32,999 nt of DNA from assembly GCA_902490325.1 (NCBI GenBank), contig CABUDJ010000013.1, positions 1 to 32,999 of the forward strand. The letters are read 5' to 3'. Below, one piece after another: positions 15,204 to 22,290 of the stretch (position 1 is the stretch's first letter; each line of letters starts with the position of its first letter). The notes beneath the pieces are model-generated. The model ran no database searches, was not told the DNA's origin, and saw only the letters and a list, made by a program, of their open reading frames with translations. The DNA comes from an uncultured Collinsella sp. GTDB taxonomy: Bacteria; Actinomycetota; Coriobacteriia; Coriobacteriales; Coriobacteriaceae. The position numbers and the translations under genes are program-made.

Positions 15204-15210
15204 TAACCAG
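15197..15210. promoter_or_regulatory. Candidate GntR/HutC operator (CTGGTAGTAACCAG)
   Basis: A 5-4-5 palindrome CTGGT-AGTA-ACCAG lies between agaS and the GntR gene. The TGGT-N4-ACCA core resembles sites of the NagR/YvoA/DasR branch of HutC regulators. The same sequence, one base changed, occurs at 19490-19503 before the PTS operon. Confidence 0.75.
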
Positions 15211-15249
15211 TTAAATGCAAAGAATCACCATATGGAAACGATGCGAGCA

Positions 15250-15981
15250 CTAGTTACTGCGCTGGTGGTAAACCTTGTATTTAAACTGATCGGCACGAGC
15301 AACCGAGAGTGTGTACTCCACTACCTCGTTTGACTCGTTATACGTAGTCCTGACCAAATCGAGCACAGGCGAGCCCTCGACAATTCCCAAAAGGTGGGCA
15401 TCGGTGGGACGGGCTATGCTCGCATAGAACTCCTCTTCGGCCACGCGAATCTTTTGCTGAAAGTCCTGCTCAATCACATCGTAAAGCGGCTTACGCTCCA
15501 GCAGCGGTCGCTTTAGGGACAGAAATTGACGAACCGGTAGATAGCTGCGTTCGACCATCATGGGCATGTTGTCGGCAGAACGAAGGCGCTTGAGCTTAAA
15601 AATGCGATCACCGATGCGCAATCCCATATGCTCGGCCAGATTCTTATCGGCCTCAATCTCGCAAAACTCGAGAATCGTGGTCTCGGGTTCTCGACCCATC
15701 GCGCGCATCTGCTCGGTAAAGCTGTAGGACTGCATAAGATTGGTTGCTTTTGCCGAACGGTCGGTCACAAAGGTACCGCGACCGTGCTGCCGAACCACCA
15801 GTCCTAAACGCTCCAGTTCCTGCAGAGCCAGGCGTACCGTAGTGCGCGAGAGACCATAGCGCTCCGAAAGTTCGCGCTCGGAAGGAATCATGTCACCGGC
15901 GCGATATTCATGGTCAATCTTTTCGGTCAGAATATCGACCAGCTGATCGTACAGCGGTTGCTTACGCGCTCCGATCGCCAT
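15250..15981 (-). CDS. GntR-family (HutC/NagR-type) regulator of the amino-sugar genes
   Basis: The 243-residue protein has the GntR winged helix (QPLYDQLVDILTEKI, MIPSERELSERYGLSRTTVRLALQELERLGLV, and GRGTFV) and a UTRA effector domain (MGREPETTILEF, NMPMMVERSYLP, SPVLDLVRTTY, and YTLSVARADQFKYKV). NagR/DasR/AgaR-like HutC proteins respond to amino-sugar phosphates. Position between agaS and the PTS operon, plus paired TGGT-N4-ACCA sites before both, marks it as the local repressor (inference). GGGAGG lies upstream of the ATG. It is separated from EIID by a strong terminator, so it is expressed from its own promoter in 15982-16066, which I cannot place precisely. Confidence 0.92.
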   Translation of the reverse strand: MAIGARKQPLYDQLVDILTEKIDHEYRAGDMIPSERELSERYGLSRTTVRLALQELERLGLVVRQHGRGTFVTDRSAKATNLMQSYSFTEQMRAMGREPETTILEFCEIEADKNLAEHMGLRIGDRIFKLKRLRSADNMPMMVERSYLPVRQFLSLKRPLLERKPLYDVIEQDFQQKIRVAEEEFYASIARPTDAHLLGIVEGSPVLDLVRTTYNESNEVVEYTLSVARADQFKYKVYHQRSN

Positions 15982-16066
15982 CCTATCCTCCCTTTTGCTC
16001 GAATTCGGCTAACTACCTAGGGTGTTATGCATTATCTGTCTGCCACACCCGAATCATTAAGAAAAC

Positions 16067-16100
16067 AAAAGCCGCGCGCTCTTTCGAGCACGCGGCTTTT
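16067..16100. terminator. Bidirectional terminator between the PTS operon and the GntR gene
   Basis: AAAAGCCGCG and CGCGGCTTTT form perfect arms with an inner GCTC/GAGC stem and TTTC loop. T-runs lie on both strands. Its main job is to end the minus-strand PTS transcript, about 65 bases past the EIID stop. Confidence 0.9.
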
Positions 16101-16166
16101 AACATACACATGGCTTAAGGGGTCGGGGTGTGAGCCGCGTAGGGACACACCCCTCAAGCTAGAGCC

Positions 16167-17249
16167 TTACCAGATGCTCGGCCAGAGACCAAGCGGGCCA
16201 GCGCCCAGGATGCCAAGGACGAAGAGCAGGAGAATGCCCTTGGTCGGGGTCCAGCTGTGCTTAGCGAACATGTAGTAAAGCAGCAGCGTAAGCATAAGCG
16301 GGACGAGCTTCGGGACGATGGTGTTGAGGGTGTCGGCAACAGAGAAGTTGACCGGATCCTCGGTAACGGTGCCGTAGGTCACGGACTCCATGCCGTTACC
16401 CAGATCGGTGACGCCGCACTCGACAGCGTTGCCGTCGGCATCGGAAGCGGTAAGGGCGTTGCCGTCCTTATCGGTCATGGCGATGGTACCGGCCTCAGCG
16501 GTCTCGGTATCGATGCCCTCCATACCGGTGAAGTTCTCGGCCTCCTTCTCGGAGACGATCACGGTAGTAGCGGAGAGACCACGGGTGGTGCCGTTGGGGA
16601 TCTGGAGGTTGATCTGGGTGCCACCCATGGTGACGACCAGGCAACCGACGACGAAGACGCCCATGATGGAAGCGGCACGCGTGAAGGCCTGCATGTTGGC
16701 GGTCAGAGCGTCAATAGCGCTGGTGCCAAGCTTGTAGGACCAGTTCATGAGCCAGAAGCGCAGAGCGAACTGGACGACGTTGAAGATCACCAGGAAGATG
16801 ATCGGTGCAGCGGCGTTGCCGTTGATGGCCATGTTGGAGGTGATGCCGGCCGTGATAGGCACGAGCGTCAGCCAGAACAGGGCGTCACCGATACCACCGA
16901 GCGGGCCCATTGCGGCGACGCGGACGGCGCGGATCGTGGGGATGTCAACCTTGTTCTGCTCGAGCGAAAGCACGATGCCCATAACAAAGGTGACAAGGAA
17001 CGGGTGGGTGTTGAAGAACTCCAGGTTGTGGCTCATGGAAGCCGCGAGGTCGTTCTTGTTGGTGTGGATCTTCTCCAGACCGGGGATGATGGAGTAAAGC
17101 CAGCCAGCGGCCTGCATGCGCTCGTAGTTGAACGATGCCTGCAGGAAGCAGGAGCGCCAAGCCATCTTGTTGAGGGTCTTCTGGTCGAGCTGCGGAGCAG
17201 GAGTGAGATCCTCGTAGTGCTCCGGGATCACATACTCATTAGATGCCAT
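16167..17249 (-). CDS. agaD: PTS mannose-family EIID component (AgaD-like) with an inserted loop
   Basis: The 360-residue protein has EIID landmarks: MAWRSCFLQASFNYERMQ.AGW, HNLEFFNTHPFLVTFVMGI, MGPLGGIGDALFW, the long hydrophobic middle, and a C-terminal KLVPLMLTLLLYYMF helix and GLWP. EIID proteins are usually about 270-305 residues. The excess sits after the helix ending VVGCLVVTMGG (roughly residues 205-290), a polar, Asp/Thr-rich segment probably on the outside of the membrane. Together with EIIC it forms the translocation channel. The ATG at 17249 overlaps the EIIC stop by 11 bases, with GGAGG 11 bases upstream; an in-frame start at 17282 would overlap further and is less likely. Confidence 0.9.
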   Translation of the reverse strand: MASNEYVIPEHYEDLTPAPQLDQKTLNKMAWRSCFLQASFNYERMQAAGWLYSIIPGLEKIHTNKNDLAASMSHNLEFFNTHPFLVTFVMGIVLSLEQNKVDIPTIRAVRVAAMGPLGGIGDALFWLTLVPITAGITSNMAINGNAAAPIIFLVIFNVVQFALRFWLMNWSYKLGTSAIDALTANMQAFTRAASIMGVFVVGCLVVTMGGTQINLQIPNGTTRGLSATTVIVSEKEAENFTGMEGIDTETAEAGTIAMTDKDGNALTASDADGNAVECGVTDLGNGMESVTYGTVTEDPVNFSVADTLNTIVPKLVPLMLTLLLYYMFAKHSWTPTKGILLLFVLGILGAGPLGLWPSIW

Positions 17250-18039
17250 CTTCGAAGTCACCTCCGTCAGAAACAGCTGCACCCTTCAGCTCGGTCTGCT
17301 GCTGGAAGTCCCAGAAAGCGATGCCGAAGCCGATGAGAGCGAGGATGAGCAGAGCAGGGGTTGCCAGCGAATCGTTGGCAACGGTGATGAGCGCGAGGCC
17401 AAAGCCCATGAGGAAGAAGCCCCACATATCGCGGTTCATCATAACCTTGAGCAGGACGGCGAAGCCGACGAAGCGCATCATGCCGCCTGCAGCGGAGAGA
17501 CCGGTCTGCAGCCAAGTCGGGATGGCAGAAGCGATGGTCTGACCGATGGTAGCGCCAGCGATGAAGAACAGGGTGACGACGACAGCGAAGATCAGGCCGA
17601 GCAGAGCCATGGCGAAGTAGTTCAGGCGCTCGATGCCCTTGGTGTCCGCGTTGTGAGCCATGTTATCGGCCGTGGACATAAGCGGGGACATAAGCGTGAA
17701 GACCAGGGTAACGCCAAGCTGGCCAAGCAGAGCGAACGGAATGGCGAGGCCGACTGCCGCGTTGGGCTCGAGGCCCGTGGCGATAGCGAGAATGGCTGCC
17801 ATGATGCCGCCGATGACGGCGTTAGGCGGCTGAGCGCCTCCGATCGGCATGTTGCCGATCGTCATGAGCTGATAGGTACCACCCACGAGAAGACCGGTGT
17901 TGAGGTCGCCAAGGATAAGACCGATGACGGCGCCGGTGACGATGGGCTGATAGAGAGACTCGAGGAAGTCAAACTGGTCGATTGCCGCGATGAACGTGAC
18001 GACGAAGACCAGAGCGATCTGGATGATCGAGTATTCCAT
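17239..18039 (-). CDS. agaW: PTS mannose-family EIIC component (AgaW-like)
   Basis: The 266-residue membrane protein has the family profile of hydrophobic helices and the motifs IAAIDQFDFLESLYQPIVTGAVIGLILGDLNTGLLVGGTYQL, IGGAQPPNAVIGGIMAAILAI, and a C-terminal ALITVANDSLATPALLILALIGF. It binds and carries the sugar across the membrane with EIID. Upstream AGGAGG sits close before the ATG at 18039. It overlaps the EIID start by 11 bases, implying translational coupling. The gap to EIIB upstream is 90 bases and shows nothing notable. Confidence 0.94.
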   Translation of the reverse strand: MEYSIIQIALVFVVTFIAAIDQFDFLESLYQPIVTGAVIGLILGDLNTGLLVGGTYQLMTIGNMPIGGAQPPNAVIGGIMAAILAIATGLEPNAAVGLAIPFALLGQLGVTLVFTLMSPLMSTADNMAHNADTKGIERLNYFAMALLGLIFAVVVTLFFIAGATIGQTIASAIPTWLQTGLSAAGGMMRFVGFAVLLKVMMNRDMWGFFLMGFGLALITVANDSLATPALLILALIGFGIAFWDFQQQTELKGAAVSDGGDFEDGI

Positions 18040-18129
18040 CTTGCTCCTCCTTTCAAAATGAATGTACGCACTTTGGATATCACGTACAGAACGTCAGGGT
18101 TTCACTCCTGACAACGTGGATCACGAGGA

Positions 18130-18612
18130 TTACGAGAAGAGCTTGCTCGTGTCCTCAACAGGCGTGCTCGGAACGCGCCTGATCTCCAACTCCACCCCCA
18201 ATTCCTGCAGCTCTTTAAACGCAGCGACATCCTCGTCGTTAACTGCGACGGAGGTGGCGACTTGGCGCTTTCCTTCCGACATGTGCATGTTGCCGATGTT
18301 TACCTTCTTTATAGGCACACCGCCCTTGACGAGCGTAAGCACGTCTTCCGGTGTTTCGGCCACGATGAAGATCTTCTGGCGCGGGCTCGCCTTGCCAATG
18401 ACGTCGATGGTCTTCTGCAGGGAGAAGAAACGCGTAGCGACGCCGGCGGGAGCGGCCATCTTCATGAGGTTCTGGCGCATGGTGTTGGACGCCACGTCGT
18501 CGTTGGCGACGAGGATGAGGTTGGAGCCCAGAGTGGAGTTCCACTGGGTGGCAACCTGACCATGAACCAGTCGGTTATCGATGCGGGTAAGAAGAATGTT
18601 GGGTTCTGCCAT
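18130..18612 (-). CDS. agaV: PTS mannose-family EIIB component (AgaV-like)
   Basis: The 160-residue protein has the family active site ILLTRIDNRLVHGQVATQW, with phosphorylated His17, and the later RFFSLQKTIDVIGKA, VKGGVPIKKVNIGNMH, and EGK. It takes phosphate from the EIIA and passes it to the incoming amino sugar. AGGAAG precedes the ATG. It lies 36 bases after yajC in the operon. The orphan copy at 8394 is a His17-to-Cys paralogue. Confidence 0.95.
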   Translation of the reverse strand: MAEPNILLTRIDNRLVHGQVATQWNSTLGSNLILVANDDVASNTMRQNLMKMAAPAGVATRFFSLQKTIDVIGKASPRQKIFIVAETPEDVLTLVKGGVPIKKVNIGNMHMSEGKRQVATSVAVNDEDVAAFKELQELGVELEIRRVPSTPVEDTSKLFS

Positions 18613-18648
18613 GTTGATCAGCTTCCTTTCGTTATTTGCTGACGACAG

Positions 18649-18930
18649 TTACTTGATCTCCTGAATCGCGTAACGCGAAACATCTACGACGGCTCCGGAT
18701 CGGACTTTGATCTGGACCTTCTCGCCTTCGATGCCTTTGACGGTTCCGTAGATACCGCCGGCGAAAAGAACCTCTTGACCCGGCTTGAGCTCGGTGTGCA
18801 GCTCCTTGAAGTACTTCTGCTTCTTCTTCATGTTGATTTGCGACCAGATGGTGTAAATCAAGCCCATGATGACAAGCAGGCCTAAAAGGGCGACCGAGGA
18901 GCTCAGGACGTTGGCTCCGAAATCGGCCAT
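18649..18930 (-). CDS. yajC: YajC-family protein within the PTS operon
   Basis: The 93-residue protein has one N-terminal membrane helix (about residues 8-28), then the YajC core: MKKKQKYFKELHTELKPGQEV, FAGGIYGTVKGI, and VQIKVRSGAVVDVSRYAI. YajC is an accessory of the SecDF translocase. Here its ATG overlaps the EIIA stop by one base (TAATG), so it is coupled to the PTS. A YajC gene also accompanies a mannose-family PTS in the streptococcal hyaluronate/amino-sugar locus, so the pairing is not unique. It may aid membrane insertion of EIIC/EIID or have a PTS-specific task (inference). Confidence 0.92.
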   Translation of the reverse strand: MADFGANVLSSSVALLGLLVIMGLIYTIWSQINMKKKQKYFKELHTELKPGQEVLFAGGIYGTVKGIEGEKVQIKVRSGAVVDVSRYAIQEIK

Positions 18931-19373
18931 TAGATGCCGTCCTCGTCGCCGAAGATATCCTCTTCGTCGGAGCCGGCAACGGATGCGACCGTCTGGGCGG
19001 TGATGCCCGTCTGGCCAACGGTCACGGCCTGCTCGCCAAGCTCGGCGAGCGTGGCGTTGCCGCGGAGGAACAGAAGCTCAATAACCATGGGAAGGTTGGT
19101 GCCGGTCAGAACCTCGACGTTGTCGACATCCTGGGCAATCATCATCGCCTGGTTGAACGGGGTGCCACCAAGCAGGTCGGTAAAGACGAGCACGCCATCG
19201 CACTCCTCGCGCATGGCGGTAATAGCGGCGCGGAGATCCTCACCGTAGGAAGCAGCCTGGTCGCCCTCAAAAGGAACGACGGTAAAAGCGGGCTGGTCGC
19301 CAGCAACCATAGCGATAGCGCTTGCGAGGCCGGGTGCGAACTGTCCATGACCGGTAAGAATAAAGCCAACCAT
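18930..19373 (-). CDS. agaF: PTS mannose-family EIIA component (AgaF-like)
   Basis: The 147-residue protein begins MVGFILTGHGQFAPGLASAI with phospho-accepting His9, then VVPFEGDQAASYGEDL, GVLVFTDLLGGTPFNQA, and VEVLTGTNLPMVIELL. The acidic tail (SDEEDIFGDEDGI) is a linker-like end. It takes phosphate from HPr and gives it to EIIB. It is the first gene of a five-gene operon (EIIA, yajC, EIIB, EIIC, EIID), preceded by a GGAAGGGAAAT-like site. Confidence 0.94.
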   Translation of the reverse strand: MVGFILTGHGQFAPGLASAIAMVAGDQPAFTVVPFEGDQAASYGEDLRAAITAMREECDGVLVFTDLLGGTPFNQAMMIAQDVDNVEVLTGTNLPMVIELLFLRGNATLAELGEQAVTVGQTGITAQTVASVAGSDEEDIFGDEDGI

Positions 19374-19489
19374 TCAAATTTCCCTTCCGAAGGTGTGTAC
19401 GATCTGAGTCCGATGATTTTCGGAAGCCAGCGGGCGCTCGCCCTTAAAGCTTCTTAGAAAGCGTACTTTGAAGACCAGTGGTTTCTAAA

Positions 19490-19503
19490 CTGGTAGTAAC
19501 CAC
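19490..19503. promoter_or_regulatory. Candidate GntR/HutC operator upstream of the PTS operon
   Basis: CTGGTAGTAACCAC differs from the agaS-side operator (15197-15210) only in the last base. It lies just downstream of the weak -10 candidate on the minus strand and 117 bases before the EIIA start, where a bound repressor would block transcription. Confidence 0.7.
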
Positions 19504-19796
19504 GTGACGTGTTGTTGTCACTATATCACCCCAGAAGAGGTCGCTTTCGTTGATTCATACGGTAAAACGTTTTTGCACCGCTCACGGTGATAAATCGACC
19601 GTTTACCGGTCGTTAACACTTCTACCTGCGGTTTTGAAACCGTTCCGAAATACTTTGGCAAAAGATCGGATCTTTTCCTGTGTCTAAACAACGCAGGGCG
19701 GCTAAAAATAGCGTGTAGAAAAATTGCAGGTCATTGTGAAGATATGTGAATTGGTCTTTTTGACTTAATACCAGTTAGAACCAGTTTTGAGATTAT

Positions 19797-19826
19797 CGGT
19801 GAACGGTAGTTTTCGACCGTTCACCG
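19797..19826. promoter_or_regulatory. CGGTGAACGGT palindrome upstream of the PTS operon
   Basis: Perfect 11-bp arms CGGTGAACGGT and ACCGTTCACCG are separated by 8 bases. Each arm is itself a direct repeat of ACCG at 7-base spacing. Both arms also occur in the lacE-side control region at 4131 and 4207. A shared transcription factor is the likely reader. Confidence 0.65.
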
Positions 19827-20037
19827 GTTACTTGCAATCGTTTGCAGTTGTTTTCCCAGATGAATTAGGGAAGCGCGATGGAGCGCTTGCGCGATCACGG
19901 GAAGTTTTTGGCATTTGTCCTCATCCCCCGAACGCCAAACTCCGGCATCCAAAATGAGCTAATAGCTCACGCTAATCGTTTTCAATCATTACTTACTCAG
20001 TATACGTAATTATTTATCGTTTATCGTTAATTTTGAT

Positions 20038-20053
20038 ATGATACAAGTATCAT
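20038..20053. promoter_or_regulatory. Operator-like palindrome upstream of the DUF2975-HTH pair
   Basis: ATGATAC-AA-GTATCAT is a perfect 7-bp inverted repeat just before the ribosome site of the membrane-protein gene. It overlaps a TATGAT -10-like hexamer. It is a natural site for the small Cro/CI-type regulator encoded by the same transcript. Confidence 0.6.
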
Positions 20054-20076
20054 CCAAAACGCCGATTGGAGGGGTT

Positions 20077-20715
20077 ATGGTCCACCGAAACGCATCTATA
20101 TCGAATGAAACCATCAGCCGCGAACAGACGATAGCCAAACTGAGGAAGCTCGCTCGCATCTGCAAATGGGCCACAATCTGCATTACCACAGCGCTCGCTC
20201 TGGGACTCCTCGCAGTCATTGCGATTGACCTTCTACTTATATTGCCCGGCCTCTCCCAAGGGTCGTGCCTCCAATCCGTAGAACTTCAAGCCGGCGAAGG
20301 GCCGTGCCTGGCTATTGTCGGTACCGATGCGCAGGCCCCACTTATGCTCGTCGCACACGATGGCCACACTGCCATAGGGAGCCTCTTGATGACATGCCTC
20401 GCGCTTACCATCGCGATAAGCGTGCGCAGGCTTTTCTTCAACATTGAAAAGGAAGGCAGGCCCTTTGACCTTGAATGTAACCAGACACTTCGTCGAGTAG
20501 GACATTTATTCCTTATCGGCGGCGTTGCCGTGAGGCTTCTTGGTGCCGTAATCACGGGAATGATACTCTTAGGATTTGGCGGCAGCTTTACGGATGCGTT
20601 CGCCGGCCAGTTATTCGAGCCCTCCATGCTCTTTGCAGGCCTGATTATTTGCCTGATTGCCAGCATCTTCCGCTACGGGTATATCCTGCAAAAACAAGAT
20701 GACGAGTTGCTCTAG
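20077..20715 (+). CDS. DUF2975-type integral membrane protein
   Basis: The 212-residue protein has about four hydrophobic segments (near residues 36-58, 116-135, 160-180, and 190-205) with little else conserved to the eye: RRLFFNIEKEGRPF followed by LRRVGHLFLIGGV fits the DUF2975 pattern. In Firmicutes and actinobacteria such proteins are encoded just before a YozG-like small regulator. The function is unknown. The ATG at 20077 follows GGAGGGG; an in-frame ATG at 20038 lies in the palindrome with no ribosome site. The stop overlaps the ribosome site of the next gene. Confidence 0.75.
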   Translation: MVHRNASISNETISREQTIAKLRKLARICKWATICITTALALGLLAVIAIDLLLILPGLSQGSCLQSVELQAGEGPCLAIVGTDAQAPLMLVAHDGHTAIGSLLMTCLALTIAISVRRLFFNIEKEGRPFDLECNQTLRRVGHLFLIGGVAVRLLGAVITGMILLGFGGSFTDAFAGQLFEPSMLFAGLIICLIASIFRYGYILQKQDDELL

Positions 20716-20724
20716 GAGGAATCC

Positions 20725-20964
20725 ATGATTATTCTGCGGCTTGACCGCATGCTCGCCGAACGCAAGATCTCATCCAAAGAGCTTGCGGAACGCGTGGGCA
20801 TCTCCCAGGTCAATATGTCACGCATTAAGACGGGCAAGGTTTCTGCCATACGTTTTTCAACTCTTGACGCGATATGTCGGGCACTCGACTGCCAACCGGG
20901 CGATGTACTGGAATATATATCCGACGATGAAGCCGATAGCCTTTTTGGACTTAAAGATGAATAG
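20725..20964 (+). CDS. Small Cro/CI (YozG-like) helix-turn-helix regulator
   Basis: The 79-residue protein is almost only a helix-turn-helix: MIILRLDRMLAERKISSKELAERVGISQ, then RIKTGKVSAIRFSTLDAICRALDCQPGDVLEY. The pattern is typical of the YozG branch. AGGAGG is 6 bases before the ATG, starting 1 base after the DUF2975 stop, so the two genes are coupled. It likely controls its own pair through the palindrome at 20038 (inference). Confidence 0.92.
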   Translation: MIILRLDRMLAERKISSKELAERVGISQVNMSRIKTGKVSAIRFSTLDAICRALDCQPGDVLEYISDDEADSLFGLKDE

Positions 20965-20997
20965 CCATAATTAAGCCGCCAATCACGCCCTCAACGC

Positions 20998-21038
20998 AAA
21001 AAGTCCGCCAGAACGACTTCCGTACTGGCGGACTTTCT
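20998..21038. terminator. Bidirectional terminator between the HTH and SurA-like genes
   Basis: AAAGTCCGCCAG and CTGGCGGACTTT are perfect 12-bp arms around a 13-base loop, with A- and T-runs at either side. It serves the convergent HTH gene and the gene at 21079. Confidence 0.88.
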
Positions 21039-21078
21039 GCTGTCTATCGGCTAGATGCTCGATGAGCCGTGCGACTCT

Positions 21079-22164
21079 TTACGCAAACAGGCCGTAGATG
21101 CTGATGTTGGCCTTGGCGTAGAGGCCGTTAGCATACTCGGTCCACTTGGAGCTGGCGCTCGAAGCCTGCGAAGAGTACTGCTGGTAAGCAGTGTAGTAGG
21201 CGGTCATGGCCTGCTTATAGGTGGCGCTATCGGCCGTAAAGGCATCGTCGGCAAAGGCCTTAGCGTAGGTGCCGTTCTCGTCCTTCCAGGTACCCTTCGA
21301 GCTATCCCACTCGTCGCCGGCAAGGTTGATGATGTAGTCGGCGTAATCCTTGCTCGCGGTGTCCTCATTGCCGTCAGAAGGCTCGGTCGGAGCGGTCGGC
21401 ATGCTTGCGGAGCTATCGCCCACCTTCTTCTTGTAGAGCTTCTGCAGCGTCGCGGACTGGCGGACGATCTGCTTGGCCTGGTCCTTGGACACGCCATACT
21501 GCGTGGCCATGGTCTTGTAGTCCGAAGTGCCGATGGATTCCTCGGCGTACTGCTTCATCTCCTTAGAGGAGACGGTAATGCCCTCGTCCTCGGCAGCGTC
21601 GAGCAGGATCTTGTTGCGCACGTAGGACAGGATAACGTCGGCAGACGGAGCGGTGTAGTTGCCATCGCTATCCTTGACGGTGTCGAGGCTGTACTGGCTC
21701 TCGATGGCCTCGCGCGCGGTGATGTCGCTCTTCTTGCCGTTGTAGCTGTAGCTCGCCACGGTCGAATCGAGCTGGTCCTCGGTCAGGGTCGCCGAGCCGA
21801 CGCCCTTGCCGCCAAAACCACCGTTGCCGATAAAGAAGCCGACCACGGCAGCGATCACGACGGCGACCACAAAGGCGGCAATCATCGTCTTCTTGTGCTT
21901 GCAAACGTGGTCGTCCACGTCGGAGTCGTTGTCCTCATCCTGCTCCTCGGGCATGAGGTTCTCGTCGGCGGCGTCCGCGGCGAACTTTGCCTCCAGGCGA
22001 GCGTCCTCCTCCTCGGCGGTCGTGCCGGCGGCAATATGCTCGGCAGACGTGCCGGCGACCAGGTCGATCTTCTCGTCCTCATCACCGTCGGGGCCTTCGC
22101 CGCGCTCGATGATCTGGATGCCGTCGATCTCGTCCTTCTCGTCCTTCTTTTGAATCAGACCCAT
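21079..22164 (-). CDS. Membrane-anchored SurA/PrsA-like protein with acidic cytoplasmic domain
   Basis: The 361-residue protein has a strongly acidic N-terminal 90 residues, HKK, and one hydrophobic helix (about residues 93-114, MIAAFVVAVVIAAVVGFFIG). The outside part resembles the SurA/PrsA N-terminal chaperone fold: LTEDQLDSTV, AREAIESQYSLDTVKD, and ILLDAAEDEGITVSSKEMKQYAEE. I see no peptidyl-prolyl isomerase (parvulin) domain, so it may be a chaperone rather than an isomerase. AAGGAG precedes the ATG. It stands alone between terminators. Confidence 0.72.
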   Translation of the reverse strand: MGLIQKKDEKDEIDGIQIIERGEGPDGDEDEKIDLVAGTSAEHIAAGTTAEEEDARLEAKFAADAADENLMPEEQDEDNDSDVDDHVCKHKKTMIAAFVVAVVIAAVVGFFIGNGGFGGKGVGSATLTEDQLDSTVASYSYNGKKSDITAREAIESQYSLDTVKDSDGNYTAPSADVILSYVRNKILLDAAEDEGITVSSKEMKQYAEESIGTSDYKTMATQYGVSKDQAKQIVRQSATLQKLYKKKVGDSSASMPTAPTEPSDGNEDTASKDYADYIINLAGDEWDSSKGTWKDENGTYAKAFADDAFTADSATYKQAMTAYYTAYQQYSSQASSASSKWTEYANGLYAKANISIYGLFA

Positions 22165-22202
22165 ATCGGTTACTCCTTGTTAGGAAACATAGTCCCCAAT
22201 AG

Positions 22203-22231
22203 AATACGCCCGGCAGAGCGCCGGGCGTATT
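22203..22231 (-). terminator. Terminator of the isocitrate dehydrogenase operon
   Basis: AATACGCCCGGC and GCCGGGCGTATT form a perfect 12-bp stem with loop AGAGC, followed on the minus strand by TTCTATT. It lies between the operon at 22291 and the SurA-like gene. Confidence 0.8.
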
Positions 22232-22290
22232 GATTCTTAGGTTATACGCAAACACTTAAGTACTATTTAGGCGTTTGCAGCGTGCATACC

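Larger units (their letters stand above)
19374..20037. promoter_or_regulatory. Control region between the PTS operon and the DUF2975 gene
   Basis: No gene is visible in this 664-base stretch. It holds CTGGTAGTAACCAC (19490-19503), a likely GntR operator; TATAGT on the minus strand (19525-19520), a weak -10 candidate; a degenerate CGGTGA...ACCGTTTACCG pair (19585-19608) and CACCGCTCACGGTG (19576-19589); two ACCAGTT repeats (19770-19786); a perfect CGGTGAACGGT/ACCGTTCACCG palindrome (19797-19826); and TTATCGT twice in a row (20014-20027). The density of half sites suggests a multi-input promoter for the PTS operon. The 19840-20000 stretch holds nothing I recognise. Confidence 0.55.
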
